Shown here in pieces: positions 16,846-25,494 of a stretch of DNA of 60,643 bases. Each line of letters opens with the position of its first letter. Position 1 is the stretch's first letter. Under the pieces are notes generated by a model. It was not told the origin of the DNA and did not search any database. It was given only the letters and a program-made list of their open reading frames with translations. The translations under genes and the position numbers were made by a program. This stretch comes from an uncultured Alistipes sp. (lineage in GTDB: Bacteria > Bacteroidota > Bacteroidia > Bacteroidales > UBA932), in assembly GCA_900544195.1 (NCBI GenBank), contig UQUJ01000008.1, positions 1 to 60,643 of the forward strand, written 5' to 3'.

Positions 16846-18522
16846 ATGAATATCAAATTGAATATCAAAGCATTCCTTATTGCTTCCACAGTCGCTTTGT
16901 CTCCATCCTGCTCCGGAACGCAGCCCTCCTCGGGTCCGGATGTGTCAGCGGATGTGCAGATCGTCCAGGTGGACGCCTTGCGTAAGATTTTTCTGGAAGA
17001 CAGCCATTGGGATGAGGAGACAGAAGTCTGGAGTTATGCCAAAGGAGAGGTCGCGGAGTTCCAGTTTGTCGTCAGATGCGACTCTCCGGTTTCTGACCTG
17101 AAGGTGGAAACGGACGGCCTGATGTGCGGCTCGTCTGTCATAAAGCCGTTCAGGAAGGCCTTCGAGACCTATGTGGTGGCTGGCAAGCATCTGGAACCCG
17201 CCGGAAGCGCGGCGGTCTTCCCGGCCTCGGACAAGTATCCTGACTGTCTTAAAGAGGTCGCGTCAACCAAGGTCGCGGCCTCGGTCAACCAGCCTGTGTG
17301 GGTAAGCTTTTCGATTCCCAAGGATGCCTTGGCCGGAAGATACGAGGCTACACTCACGTTCTCCGGGAAGGTCGGTGACGGGACATTCTCCATTGAACGC
17401 AAGTTAGGGGCTGATGTCAGGAACGTGACTCTGGCCGAGCAGGAACTGCTTGTCTCCAATTGGCACAACCATCGTTTCCTGTCGTTGTTGAAGAACGGCA
17501 GCAATGTCCCGATGTTCTCGGACAGTTATTGGGAACTCCTCACAATCATGGCCCACACGATGAGGGACAGCGGACAGAATGTCTATTATCTGGACAAGTT
17601 GCTTGATTATGTGAAATGTGAACTGAAAGGAGACACCTGGACATTTGATTTCGCCAATTTTGACAAGGCCGTTGGTATATTCATGAAAGAGGGGAACCTG
17701 AAACGCATTGAAGGAGGACATATCGCGCATCGCCTTGGCGAGTGGGAATCGGCCTACGGTGTATACATCCCGAACAGAACCGATGTGGTGCCGCTGTCTT
17801 CCAGGGAGGCTGAGATATTCCTGCCCCAGTTCTCTTCCGCATTGGAGAAACATCTGCGGGAAAAAGGTTGGGCCGGGATATACCTTCAGCACATCGGTGA
17901 CGAGCCGTGTGACGCCAACGCCTCCACTTATGTGGATGTGGCGCGGGTTTTCCGGCAGAATGCTCCGTCGCTCCGCATTCTGGACGCTGTCCACAGCCAT
18001 GCCCTGGCCGATGTCGTGGACGTGTGGTGTCCGGAACTGGATTATTTCCATTCAGGCTACGAGTTCTATAAAGAGCGTCAGGCCGCGGGAGACGGGTTGT
18101 GGTTCTACACCTGTATGGCTCCGAGAGGGGAGTATGCCAACCGTTTTCTGGAACTTCCGCTGATCCACATGCGCATCCTCCATTGGCTCAATTACAAATA
18201 CGGTGCGACAGGATACCTCCACTGGGGGTTCAACCAGGATTGGACGAAGACCGGACAAGGCATCGCCACGGACGGGTATTGTCCAGGAGGCGACACATAC
18301 ATCGTCTATCCGGCCTACAAGAAAGTCTACAGTTCAATCCGGCTTGAGTCGATGCGTGACGGAATCAATGATTACACATTGCTGACAATGCTCGGAAAGA
18401 AGAATCCTGACAAGGCCCGTGAGATAGTTGACGCTGTCGTCCTTGGAATGGATCGCTATAACCTTGGAATCCGCTTTTTCAGAGAAACGCGCGAGAAAAT
18501 GCTTGAAGCGCTTGAACAATAA
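16846..18522 (+). CDS. GH123/DUF4091-type lipoprotein (PUL1)
   Basis: A 558-residue protein with a signal peptide and probable lipidation at Cys22 (ALSPSC). It has the same two-part plan as the other GH123-like proteins here: an N-terminal sandwich, then a barrel with the acidic pair Asp352-Glu353 in HIGDEP. It then has a typical late block, GDTYIVYPAYKK and RLESMRDGINDYTLL. It is clearly more diverged from the 7470 and 19752 proteins than they are from each other, so a different linkage or position of attack is plausible. Surface or periplasmic location on the lipoprotein signal. Sits directly after susD. Confidence 0.78.
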   Translation: MNIKLNIKAFLIASTVALSPSCSGTQPSSGPDVSADVQIVQVDALRKIFLEDSHWDEETEVWSYAKGEVAEFQFVVRCDSPVSDLKVETDGLMCGSSVIKPFRKAFETYVVAGKHLEPAGSAAVFPASDKYPDCLKEVASTKVAASVNQPVWVSFSIPKDALAGRYEATLTFSGKVGDGTFSIERKLGADVRNVTLAEQELLVSNWHNHRFLSLLKNGSNVPMFSDSYWELLTIMAHTMRDSGQNVYYLDKLLDYVKCELKGDTWTFDFANFDKAVGIFMKEGNLKRIEGGHIAHRLGEWESAYGVYIPNRTDVVPLSSREAEIFLPQFSSALEKHLREKGWAGIYLQHIGDEPCDANASTYVDVARVFRQNAPSLRILDAVHSHALADVVDVWCPELDYFHSGYEFYKERQAAGDGLWFYTCMAPRGEYANRFLELPLIHMRILHWLNYKYGATGYLHWGFNQDWTKTGQGIATDGYCPGGDTYIVYPAYKKVYSSIRLESMRDGINDYTLLTMLGKKNPDKAREIVDAVVLGMDRYNLGIRFFRETREKMLEALEQ

Positions 18523-18540
18523 TATTAATTGACATAAAAC

Positions 18541-19737
18541 ATGAACAACAGAATAATAATAGCTTTGCTGTGTGCCGCGTCGGTGCTTGGCGCATGCGAC
18601 AAGAACCTGACCGCCGAATTGACACTTGACACGGAAATATTCACCGTGCCGGCCGAAGGAGGCCATTTCCGGCTGGGTGTCACCGCTTCTTCGGCCACTA
18701 AGTCCCACGTCGAATATTCCGGCGAAACCGAGGATTGGATTCATCTTCTGCCTTCCGTACTCAAAGGGAACGGCATACTCGAAGTCAACGTGGATTCCTA
18801 CGACTATGTCCTTTCGGACAGAAGGGCTGTCATCAACGTTGTGATGGACGATATGGTCAAGACTGTGGAAGTCGTGCAGATGGCCAAGCCTGGGCTTACA
18901 CTTGGTGTGAGACGTCTGATAGGATGCGATTCGGCGAATGAATATGCGGTTTCTGTCGCGAGCAGCGGCCGGTGGACCGCCAGTGTTTCCGAAGGTGCGG
19001 ACTCTTGGATATCGTTTGTCAAAGGAGCCGGCGAACAGGGAGAAGGTGAGCTCGTTCTGTCTTTGTCTGCCGTTGAGTCCTACAGTACCAGACGTGATGC
19101 GGTCATAAAGGTTTCGGCCGGTTCTCTTTCAGAAGAGCTTTCTGTGTCACAGGGCTATGGCGTTTTGATCGGCGGAAAACTGTGGGCCAAGTGTGATGTG
19201 GGTGAGCCGAACAGATTCACGGCTTCTCCCGAGGTGAGAGGTCTGCTTTATCAGTACGACAAGAAGATCGGATTCCCGAGCATACAGAACGATATGACCA
19301 CCCCTGCAGGCTTTGAGACCACGGCCTATGCCGGAGGAGACACTTGGAGTGACGCTAACAACCCTTGCCCGGCCGGATGGCGTGTTCCGACGGCTGCCGA
19401 GGCGGAGGCTTTGATCGGGACCAACAATGACGAGCCAAAGAAGTTCAAGTGGGGCTGGTGGTATGCCGAGCAGGGAGCCTATGTCGGAACCGTGGACGCA
19501 GCCTCGGCCGGGCCGGAGGATCCAAAGGGCTGCATATTCCTTCCGATGAGCGGCTACAGGGATTGGCAGGACGGGTACGAGAAGTACTGGGCCTCGACTT
19601 TCATCCAGACCGTGACACGCCCAGGCCATAATTGGGGACGTGTCTACTATCAGGTTCACTGGGATAACCAGATGTACAAGTTCAATCAGGAGAACAACGC
19701 GGCTTTCCCGGTTCGCTGCGTCGCGGACATGAATTAA
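18541..19737 (+). CDS. BACON-domain lipoprotein with C-terminal FISUMP-like domain
   Basis: A 398-residue lipoprotein (Cys19 in VLGAC). Two immunoglobulin-like BACON repeats are visible (about 24-118 and 119-203), each with the signature trace PAEGGHF / W...V...LS / V.Q. They are followed by a domain with GKLWAKCDVGE, CPAGWRVPTAAE and FLPMSGYRD, the features of the Fibrobacter succinogenes major paralogous (FISUMP) domain. BACON domains are thought to bind carbohydrate or mucin; FISUMP function is unknown. Position in the operon suggests a surface glycan-binding protein. The stop shares one base with an ATG of the next reading frame (TAATG). Confidence 0.75.
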   Translation: MNNRIIIALLCAASVLGACDKNLTAELTLDTEIFTVPAEGGHFRLGVTASSATKSHVEYSGETEDWIHLLPSVLKGNGILEVNVDSYDYVLSDRRAVINVVMDDMVKTVEVVQMAKPGLTLGVRRLIGCDSANEYAVSVASSGRWTASVSEGADSWISFVKGAGEQGEGELVLSLSAVESYSTRRDAVIKVSAGSLSEELSVSQGYGVLIGGKLWAKCDVGEPNRFTASPEVRGLLYQYDKKIGFPSIQNDMTTPAGFETTAYAGGDTWSDANNPCPAGWRVPTAAEAEALIGTNNDEPKKFKWGWWYAEQGAYVGTVDAASAGPEDPKGCIFLPMSGYRDWQDGYEKYWASTFIQTVTRPGHNWGRVYYQVHWDNQMYKFNQENNAAFPVRCVADMN

Positions 19738-19751
19738 TGACAGGTGCCTTT

Positions 19752-21443
19752 ATGAGAAATATTCTTACACTTTTGTTTTTGACTTTTGCGCTCTCGGCAG
19801 GAGCGGAGTCCAAGGCGGTGCTGAATCTGCGATGGGCTTCCACGGGCTCGCATTGTGTCGAAGGCGGAGGCGAGTCGCTGGAGTTTCAGGACAAGGCCTT
19901 TGAGTATTCCGTGTGGAGAGGGGAGAGAGCCTATGCTCAGGCGGTTGTCTCATCCTCGGAGGATTTGTCAGAAGTCTCTCTGTCAGTCAGTGATTTACGG
20001 AATGGGAAAAAATCCATTCCGGCGGAGAACATCACGCTTCAGTTCGTGAGTTTTGTCACTTCTGACCTGTTGGACACAACGAGGTTCTCGCAATGCGGTT
20101 ACCGTGAGGACAAGACAAAATGGGGCGAGGTACAGGTCGCCGACATCCTTGACATAAAGGAATATGCCGGCGTCCCGGCCGGAAGGATGCAGCCGGTCTG
20201 GGTCACTGTGTCTGTCCCTGAAGATGCGAAGCCAGGCAAATATTCCGGCAAACTGACAGTGACCGCCGCCAACGCCAAGGCGAGGAGTCTCCCGATAGAG
20301 ATCCGTGTGGCGGATCATGTCCTGCCTCCTGTCCGCGACTGGACTTTCCATTTGGATCTTTGGCAGAATCCTTATGCGGTGGCGCGGCTTGAGAGCGTCC
20401 CGCTATGGAGCGAGGAGCATTTTGAAGCGATGAGGCCTGTGATGTCTTTGCTCGCCGACGCCGGCCAGAAATCTGTCACGGCCACACTGATAAACCGTCC
20501 TTGGAACGGCCAGACGTATGATGCGTTCGGGTCGATGGTGACCAAAGTACGCCGCATTGATGGAACCTGGCTTTTTGACTACACGATCTTCGACCGATGG
20601 GTGGAATTCATGTTCTCGTTGGGAATAGACCGCCAGATCAACTGCTACTCCATGATTCCTTGGGCAATGGAGTTTGATTTCTACAATCAGGCCACAGGCT
20701 TGAACGATTGTGTTCGGACAGTTGCCGGGAGTCCTGAATATGAGGAGTATTGGGGGCGTTTCATCAAGGATTTCGCCGGGCATCTTCGTGAGAAAGGATG
20801 GTTTGAGAAGACCATGATTGCGATGGATGAGCGCCCGCTGGACGCAATGAAAGCGGTTCTTGCGGTGGTGCGCAAGTACGAGCCGGATTTCAAGGTGTCG
20901 CTTGCGGGCAACTATCACGAACCTGTGATCTTCGACATCGCGGATTTCAGCGAGGCATTCGTGTTCAAGAAAGAATTTCCGGAGGACGTTAAGCTTCAGA
21001 GAAAGGAACTTGGACTGTTGACAACATTCTACACATGCTGCGGAGAGGCTCATCCGAATACCTTTGTGATTTCTGATCCGGATGAGTCCACGTGGCTTGG
21101 TTGGTTCGCTGTGGCCGAGAACTACGACGGCTACCTCCGCTGGGCCTACAACAGCTGGCCGGAGGCTCCTCTGACCGATGTCCGCTTCCATTCCTGGCCG
21201 GCAGGGGACTGCTTCATCGTCTATCCTGGAGGCCGCGGCAGTGTCCATCTCGCCAAACTTACCGAGGGAATCCAGGACTACGAGAAGATTCATATTCTTA
21301 AAAAGGAATGGGAAAAAACAGGTGACGGGGAGTCACTTGGGCGCTTGGAGGAAGTCCTTGGTGAGTTCACCGCCGATAAGGTCCTGGCCGAAGGCGCGGG
21401 AAGGGCTGTCAAGGCCGCGAAGTCTTTTTTAAGTGAATATTAA
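19752..21443 (+). CDS. GH123/DUF4091-type glycoside hydrolase, exported (paralogue)
   Basis: A 563-residue paralogue of the 7470-9164 protein, similar along its whole length. It has the N-terminal sandwich, the TIM-barrel region with Asp359-Glu360 in IAMDERP, and the late block GDCFIVYPGGRGSVHLAKL. The start at 19752 (MRNILTLLFLTF) matches the paralogue's signal peptide. An ATG at 19737 overlapping the previous stop would add 5 residues and may serve for coupling. The presence of two near-duplicate enzymes in one locus suggests either dosage or division between leaving groups. Beta-N-acetylgalactosaminidase activity is inferred from family only. Confidence 0.8.
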   Translation: MRNILTLLFLTFALSAGAESKAVLNLRWASTGSHCVEGGGESLEFQDKAFEYSVWRGERAYAQAVVSSSEDLSEVSLSVSDLRNGKKSIPAENITLQFVSFVTSDLLDTTRFSQCGYREDKTKWGEVQVADILDIKEYAGVPAGRMQPVWVTVSVPEDAKPGKYSGKLTVTAANAKARSLPIEIRVADHVLPPVRDWTFHLDLWQNPYAVARLESVPLWSEEHFEAMRPVMSLLADAGQKSVTATLINRPWNGQTYDAFGSMVTKVRRIDGTWLFDYTIFDRWVEFMFSLGIDRQINCYSMIPWAMEFDFYNQATGLNDCVRTVAGSPEYEEYWGRFIKDFAGHLREKGWFEKTMIAMDERPLDAMKAVLAVVRKYEPDFKVSLAGNYHEPVIFDIADFSEAFVFKKEFPEDVKLQRKELGLLTTFYTCCGEAHPNTFVISDPDESTWLGWFAVAENYDGYLRWAYNSWPEAPLTDVRFHSWPAGDCFIVYPGGRGSVHLAKLTEGIQDYEKIHILKKEWEKTGDGESLGRLEEVLGEFTADKVLAEGAGRAVKAAKSFLSEY

Positions 21444-21454
21444 ACCTCTTGTTT

Positions 21455-22468
21455 ATGAAAGGATTTATCTGCGCGCTCATGTCAGCGCTTGTGTGTATGA
21501 CTGTCTCATGCTGTGATTCTGATTCTGCCGCACCTGTCCCTGATGTCATATTTGACACGGACATCGGTGGAGACATTGATGATGTCCTTGCCTTGCAGAT
21601 GGTCATCAACTACCACAATGCCGGAAAGATCAATCTGGCGGCGGTGACCATCTCGAAAGACAATCGAAAGTCTATCCTGCTTGTGGACGGAATATGCCGT
21701 TTCAACGGAATTGACGGGATTGACATAGGCTTTGCCTCGAACGGAGTCGATCCGGATGAGTATTACTACCTTAATCCGGTGCTTGACGCAAGACGCAAGG
21801 ACGGCTCTTCACTGATCAGCCCACTTGTGGACACCGCTTCAGTGGAAGATGGCTACAAGGTCATGAGACGCAAACTTGCCGAGTCGAAGGACGGAAATGC
21901 GATAATAATAACAGTAGGCTCTTTCTGCAATATGTCCAACCTGCTTCTTTCAGGCCCCGATGAGATCTCGCCTTTGAACGGGGTGGATCTGGTCGCCCGC
22001 AAGGTCGGCAAGGTCTGTGTCATGGGAGGGACATTTGATCCTGCGAATATGTTCCCGGAATGGAACATCAAAGGGGACATCCCTTCTTCGCAAAGGCTGT
22101 TCGACCTGTGTCCCGTGACAATGGTCGTGAGCGGATGGGAAGTCGGGAATGCGGTTCTCTATCCTGCGGAAAGTATAGAGAATGACTTCGGTGATGTGAA
22201 TGAGAACCCTTTGACAGTGGCTTACACCCATTATGCAAAGATGCCGTTCTGCAGACCCACATGGGACCTTAGCTCTGTTTACGATGCTGTGACATCGGAC
22301 AGGAATGCCTATGGAATCTCCGGACCGGGGAGTATCGTGGTTGATGAGCAGGGCATCACCCGTTTTACTCCAGACGCTAACGGTCGGCATTACTATCTGA
22401 CGATTAGCCCAGGGCAGGTGGGCATGGCCCGACAAGCTCTTGTCGAATCTGTCGTTCCGAGACCATAG
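21455..22468 (+). CDS. Lipoprotein nucleoside hydrolase-like protein
   Basis: A 337-residue protein of the inosine-uridine nucleoside N-ribohydrolase fold, with a signal peptide and lipobox at Cys19/20 (TVSCC). The calcium-binding motif DTDIGGDIDD (34-43) is intact, so hydrolysis of an N-glycosidic bond is plausible. A TTG at 21449 is a possible alternative start. As the last gene of PUL1 it may release a base or act on a glycoside exported with the glycan; that is inference. The final codons (about 22428-22468) resemble the REP-like arm (CTTGTCGAATCTGTCG), so the C-terminal ten residues may derive from a repeat. Confidence 0.8.
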   Translation: MKGFICALMSALVCMTVSCCDSDSAAPVPDVIFDTDIGGDIDDVLALQMVINYHNAGKINLAAVTISKDNRKSILLVDGICRFNGIDGIDIGFASNGVDPDEYYYLNPVLDARRKDGSSLISPLVDTASVEDGYKVMRRKLAESKDGNAIIITVGSFCNMSNLLLSGPDEISPLNGVDLVARKVGKVCVMGGTFDPANMFPEWNIKGDIPSSQRLFDLCPVTMVVSGWEVGNAVLYPAESIENDFGDVNENPLTVAYTHYAKMPFCRPTWDLSSVYDAVTSDRNAYGISGPGSIVVDEQGITRFTPDANGRHYYLTISPGQVGMARQALVESVVPRP

Positions 22469-22553
22469 TTCCACTTGCTTTTCGTGGTCTGTAATGTCGA
22501 ATGTGATTCCATTCCTTCATTTACTCGGGTTACATGCGTCTTTTCCGAAATAT

Positions 22554-22584
22554 TTTGTGAATTAAGGGATTTTGCGTAAATTTG
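22554..22584 (+). promoter_or_regulatory. Promoter for rplU-rpmA
   Basis: TTTG at 22554-22557 and TAAATTTG at 22577-22584, with a 19-base spacer, match the Bacteroidota -33/-7 promoter well. A leader of about 80 bases follows. It contains complementary GC-rich stretches and could hold a ribosomal-protein autoregulatory structure, which was not proven. Confidence 0.72.
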
Positions 22585-22670
22585 CAATCTGTTTTATGGT
22601 CGTGGAGCTCCAGAAGTCCCGTGAGGTTACGGGCGCTTGCGGCTGAAACTTAATAAAGTTTTGTTTTTTT

Positions 22671-22982
22671 ATGTACGCAATTGTTGACATTGCAGGACAG
22701 CAGTTCAAGGTTGAGGCTGGAAAAGAGATCTTTGTTAACCGTCTCGCGGCGGCCAAGGATTCTTCAGTCGAGTTCGACAAGGTGCTGCTCGTTGACTCCG
22801 AAGGGCAGATCAAGCTCGGTAATCCTTATGTAAAGGGCGCAGTCGTCAAGGCCACCGTTCTCGATGACGAGGCAAAGGCTGACAAGGTGCTCGTGTTCAA
22901 GAAGATCCGTCGCAAGGGATTCCAGAAGTTCAATGGCCACCGCCAGAAGCTTTCCAAGATCCGTATCGATGAAATCGCTTAA
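22671..22982 (+). CDS. rplU: Ribosomal protein bL21
   Basis: 103-residue 50S subunit protein that binds 23S rRNA. The typical start MYAIVDIAGQQFKVEAGK and the C-terminal basic segment KKIRRKGFQKFNGHRQK are present. Forms an operon with rpmA, 20 bases downstream, the usual bacterial pairing. Confidence 0.97.
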   Translation: MYAIVDIAGQQFKVEAGKEIFVNRLAAAKDSSVEFDKVLLVDSEGQIKLGNPYVKGAVVKATVLDDEAKADKVLVFKKIRRKGFQKFNGHRQKLSKIRIDEIA

Positions 22983-23002
22983 TTTCTAAAGAGTAACAGA
23001 TT

Positions 23003-23263
23003 ATGGCACACAAGAAAGGACAATCAAGTTCAAAGAACGGTCGTGAGTCTCATTCCAAAAGGCTTGGACTCAAGAAATTCGGCGGTGAGGTCGTAAAGGC
23101 CGGCAACATCATCGTAAGGCAGAGAGGCACAGTCCACAATCCTGACAAGAACGTCGGAATGGGCAAGGATCACACTCTCTACGCTCTCGTTGACGGAACC
23201 GTGAAGTTCACAAGGAAGAGAGAGGACAAATCCTACGTCTCGGTTATCCCTTTTGAGAACTAA
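23003..23263 (+). CDS. rpmA: Ribosomal protein bL27
   Basis: 86-residue 50S protein near the peptidyl transferase centre. Begins MAHKKGQSSSKNGRES and contains the conserved GNIIVRQRGT and GMGKDHTLYAL segments. There is no N-terminal cleavable extension of the Firmicutes kind. Closed by the terminator at 23284-23325. Confidence 0.97.
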   Translation: MAHKKGQSSSKNGRESHSKRLGLKKFGGEVVKAGNIIVRQRGTVHNPDKNVGMGKDHTLYALVDGTVKFTRKREDKSYVSVIPFEN

Positions 23264-23283
23264 GACTCGGAGGATTGATAATG

Positions 23284-23325
23284 AAAGAGGGCTGGCTTCG
23301 AGTTATCGTGCCTGTCCTCTTTTTG
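23284..23325 (+). terminator. Terminator after rpmA
   Basis: AAAGAGGGCTGGC (23284-23296) pairs with GCCTGTCCTCTTT (23310-23322) over its outer and inner parts, and is followed by T residues. Confidence 0.8.
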
Positions 23326-23350
23326 TTTTGAAAGAACCCGTTTCAGGGTT

Positions 23351-23394
23351 GCTTGCCTGGAAAAGTGTGTCGGGGAACCTCCCCGGCGGCAAGC
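23351..23394 (+). promoter_or_regulatory. Nested hairpin in the serS leader
   Basis: GCTTGCC (23351-23357) and GGCAAGC (23388-23394) enclose a second stem, GGGGA/TCCCC. The structure ends 43 bases before serS. It may attenuate or stabilise the transcript; no known riboswitch class was recognised. Confidence 0.4.
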
Positions 23395-23437
23395 GGGGGA
23401 ATTCCATTTTAATTGTAATTAAACCATTAGCAATATT

Positions 23438-24709
23438 ATGCTTACACTCAAAACGCTTCGTGACGATCCGCAGCATGTGATCGAGAAGCTGGCGGTAAAG
23501 AATTTCGATGCGAGGGCCATCGTGGAAAAAGTCCTCGAACTGGACACCAACAGAAGGAATCTCCAGACTGAGAGTGACGCTCTTGTCGCCCGGCAGAAGC
23601 AGCTCGCCAACAAGGTCGGCGGTCTGATGAAAGAAGGCAAGAAGGAGGAGGCCGAGGAGGTCAAGAAAGAAGTGGCCGAACTCAAGGCCAAGTCTTCCGA
23701 GCTTCTTGCGAAGGCCGATGAGAACAACAAGGAACTTGAGGCTCAGTTGGTTCTCCTTCCGAATATGCCTTGCGACCTTGTTATCCCTGGAAAGGGAGCC
23801 GAGGACAACCAGGTCGTGAAGATGGGTGGCCCTGAGGTCAACCTTCCTGAACACGCTCTTCCTCACTGGGAACTTGCCAAGAAATATGACATCATCGATT
23901 TCGATCTTGGTGTGAAGCTCACCGGAGCCGGTTTCCCTGTCTATAAGGGCAAGGGTGCCAAACTCCAGAGGGCTCTCATCAACTTCTTCCTTGACATCAA
24001 CACAGCCGCCGGCTACAAGGAGGTGGAGCCGCCTGTCATGGTCAACGCCGCTTCCGGTTTCGGTACCGGTCAGCTGCCTGACAAGGAGGCCCAGATGTAC
24101 TATGTAGGACTTGATGACTTCTATCTCATCCCTACCGCCGAGGTTCCTGTCACGAACATATTCAGGGATGTCATCCTCGGCAACAATGACTTCCCGCAGA
24201 AGATGACCGCCTACACACCGTGCTTCCGCCGCGAGGCAGGTTCCTATGGCAAGGACGTGAGAGGCCTGAACCGTCTGCACCAGTTCGACAAGGTCGAGAT
24301 CGTGCGCATCGAGAAGCCGGAGAACTCTTACGCCGCTCTGGATGAGATGGTCGCCCACGTTGAGGGCATCGTCAACAAGCTCGGTCTGAAGTACAGGATC
24401 CTCCGTCTGTGCGGCGGTGACCTTAGCTTCACATCTGCCATCACCTACGATTTCGAACTGTGGTCCGCAGCCCAGGGACGTTGGCTTGAGATCTCCTCTG
24501 TCTCCAACTTCGAGACCTACCAGGCTAACCGTCTGCACCTGCGTTACCGTGACGCGGAAGGCAGGATGCAGCTTTGCCACACCCTGAACGGAAGCTCGCT
24601 CGCTCTCCCTCGTGTGGTCGCCGCCCTGCTCGAAGACAACCAGAAGGACGACAAGATCGTCATCCCTGAGGTTCTCCGTCCTTACACGGGATTCGACTGC
24701 ATTGACTGA
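23438..24709 (+). CDS. serS: Seryl-tRNA synthetase
   Basis: Class II aminoacyl-tRNA synthetase, 423 residues. The N-terminal long coiled coil that clamps tRNA-Ser (about 25-105, rich in K/E) precedes the catalytic domain. Motif 2 reads FRREAGSYGKDVRGLNR and motif 3 is near LNGSSLALPRVVAALLE. Length is standard. A long open frame on the opposite strand is a codon-usage shadow. ruvC follows after 72 bases on the same strand. Confidence 0.96.
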   Translation: MLTLKTLRDDPQHVIEKLAVKNFDARAIVEKVLELDTNRRNLQTESDALVARQKQLANKVGGLMKEGKKEEAEEVKKEVAELKAKSSELLAKADENNKELEAQLVLLPNMPCDLVIPGKGAEDNQVVKMGGPEVNLPEHALPHWELAKKYDIIDFDLGVKLTGAGFPVYKGKGAKLQRALINFFLDINTAAGYKEVEPPVMVNAASGFGTGQLPDKEAQMYYVGLDDFYLIPTAEVPVTNIFRDVILGNNDFPQKMTAYTPCFRREAGSYGKDVRGLNRLHQFDKVEIVRIEKPENSYAALDEMVAHVEGIVNKLGLKYRILRLCGGDLSFTSAITYDFELWSAAQGRWLEISSVSNFETYQANRLHLRYRDAEGRMQLCHTLNGSSLALPRVVAALLEDNQKDDKIVIPEVLRPYTGFDCID

Positions 24710-24781
24710 TCGAAGGATGTGATGTATTAGCAAAGCACCTTTCTTCACCTCTTGCGGTGACAAGGTTTCTTTACGAGTTAT

Positions 24782-25336
24782 ATGCCCAAGACAACCATCA
24801 TAGGAATAGACCCCGGAACCAATCTCCTTGGTTTCGGGGTTATTGATGTCATCAGCGGCAAGCCTGTGTTCGTGGATATGGGCGTGCTGGACCTGCGGAA
24901 TGAGGCGGACGCATATTCAAAACTCCGTCAGATCTACGACACCGTCACCGAAGTCTGCAAGACCTACCACGGCACCGAAATGGCGCTGGAGTCACCATTC
25001 TACGGCAAGAACGCGCAGGTCATCCTGAAGCTTGGGCGCGCGCAGGGGGCCGCGATGCTCGCCGCTCTTGAATATGGCATCACCGATATTCATGAATATG
25101 CTCCCCGGGAGGCCAAGCAGGCGATCACCGGCAACGGAGCCGCGTCCAAGGAGCAGGTGAGCGTGATGCTTCGCAAGACGTTGAACGTGGATTTCCAACC
25201 GGAGCATCTGGATGCCACGGACGCGCTCGCCATCGCCCTTTGCCATTACTACTCGATTTCCAGTCCGCTGGCAAAGGTGAAAGGCTCGGGAGGCTGGGAG
25301 AAGTTCATCAAGGATCATCCTGACAGGGTGAAATGA
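24782..25336 (+). CDS. ruvC: Holliday junction resolvase RuvC
   Basis: 184-residue endonuclease that cuts Holliday junctions together with RuvAB. The acidic catalytic residues can be placed in GIDPGTNLLGFG (Asp8), LESPFYGKN (Glu) and HLDATDALAIALCH (two Asp). The family length is about 170-190. Stands 72 bases after serS. Confidence 0.95.
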   Translation: MPKTTIIGIDPGTNLLGFGVIDVISGKPVFVDMGVLDLRNEADAYSKLRQIYDTVTEVCKTYHGTEMALESPFYGKNAQVILKLGRAQGAAMLAALEYGITDIHEYAPREAKQAITGNGAASKEQVSVMLRKTLNVDFQPEHLDATDALAIALCHYYSISSPLAKVKGSGGWEKFIKDHPDRVK

Positions 25337-25494
25337 TGGTTGAATCGTTGCGCCCAGGACTGCTTGCATCGCTTCGCTCTGATATATTCATTAGGATTTT
25401 TCTTTATTATTCTGCATTTTTTACCGTGTGGATTAAACTGTCACCGTGTTTCTCTGTCAAAGGAAGCGTTAGGTTGATTAGTTGAGTATTCCTT

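Larger units (their letters stand above)
7470..22468 (+). other. Polysaccharide utilisation locus 1 (GH123-type)
   Basis: Nine consecutive plus-strand genes: GH123-like enzyme, ECF sigma, FecR, SusC, SusD, GH123-like lipoprotein, BACON/FISUMP lipoprotein, GH123-like enzyme and nucleoside hydrolase. From the sigma factor onward spacing is tight. The first enzyme is separated by hairpins and a repeat. GH123 is known as a beta-N-acetylgalactosaminidase family, so a GalNAc-bearing glycan is the inferred substrate. Confidence 0.75.

Noticed and set aside
23303..24763. 486-codon open frame antisense to serS
   Set aside because: Mirror image of a strongly biased coding frame; no family features, no signals, and it overlaps a certain gene.
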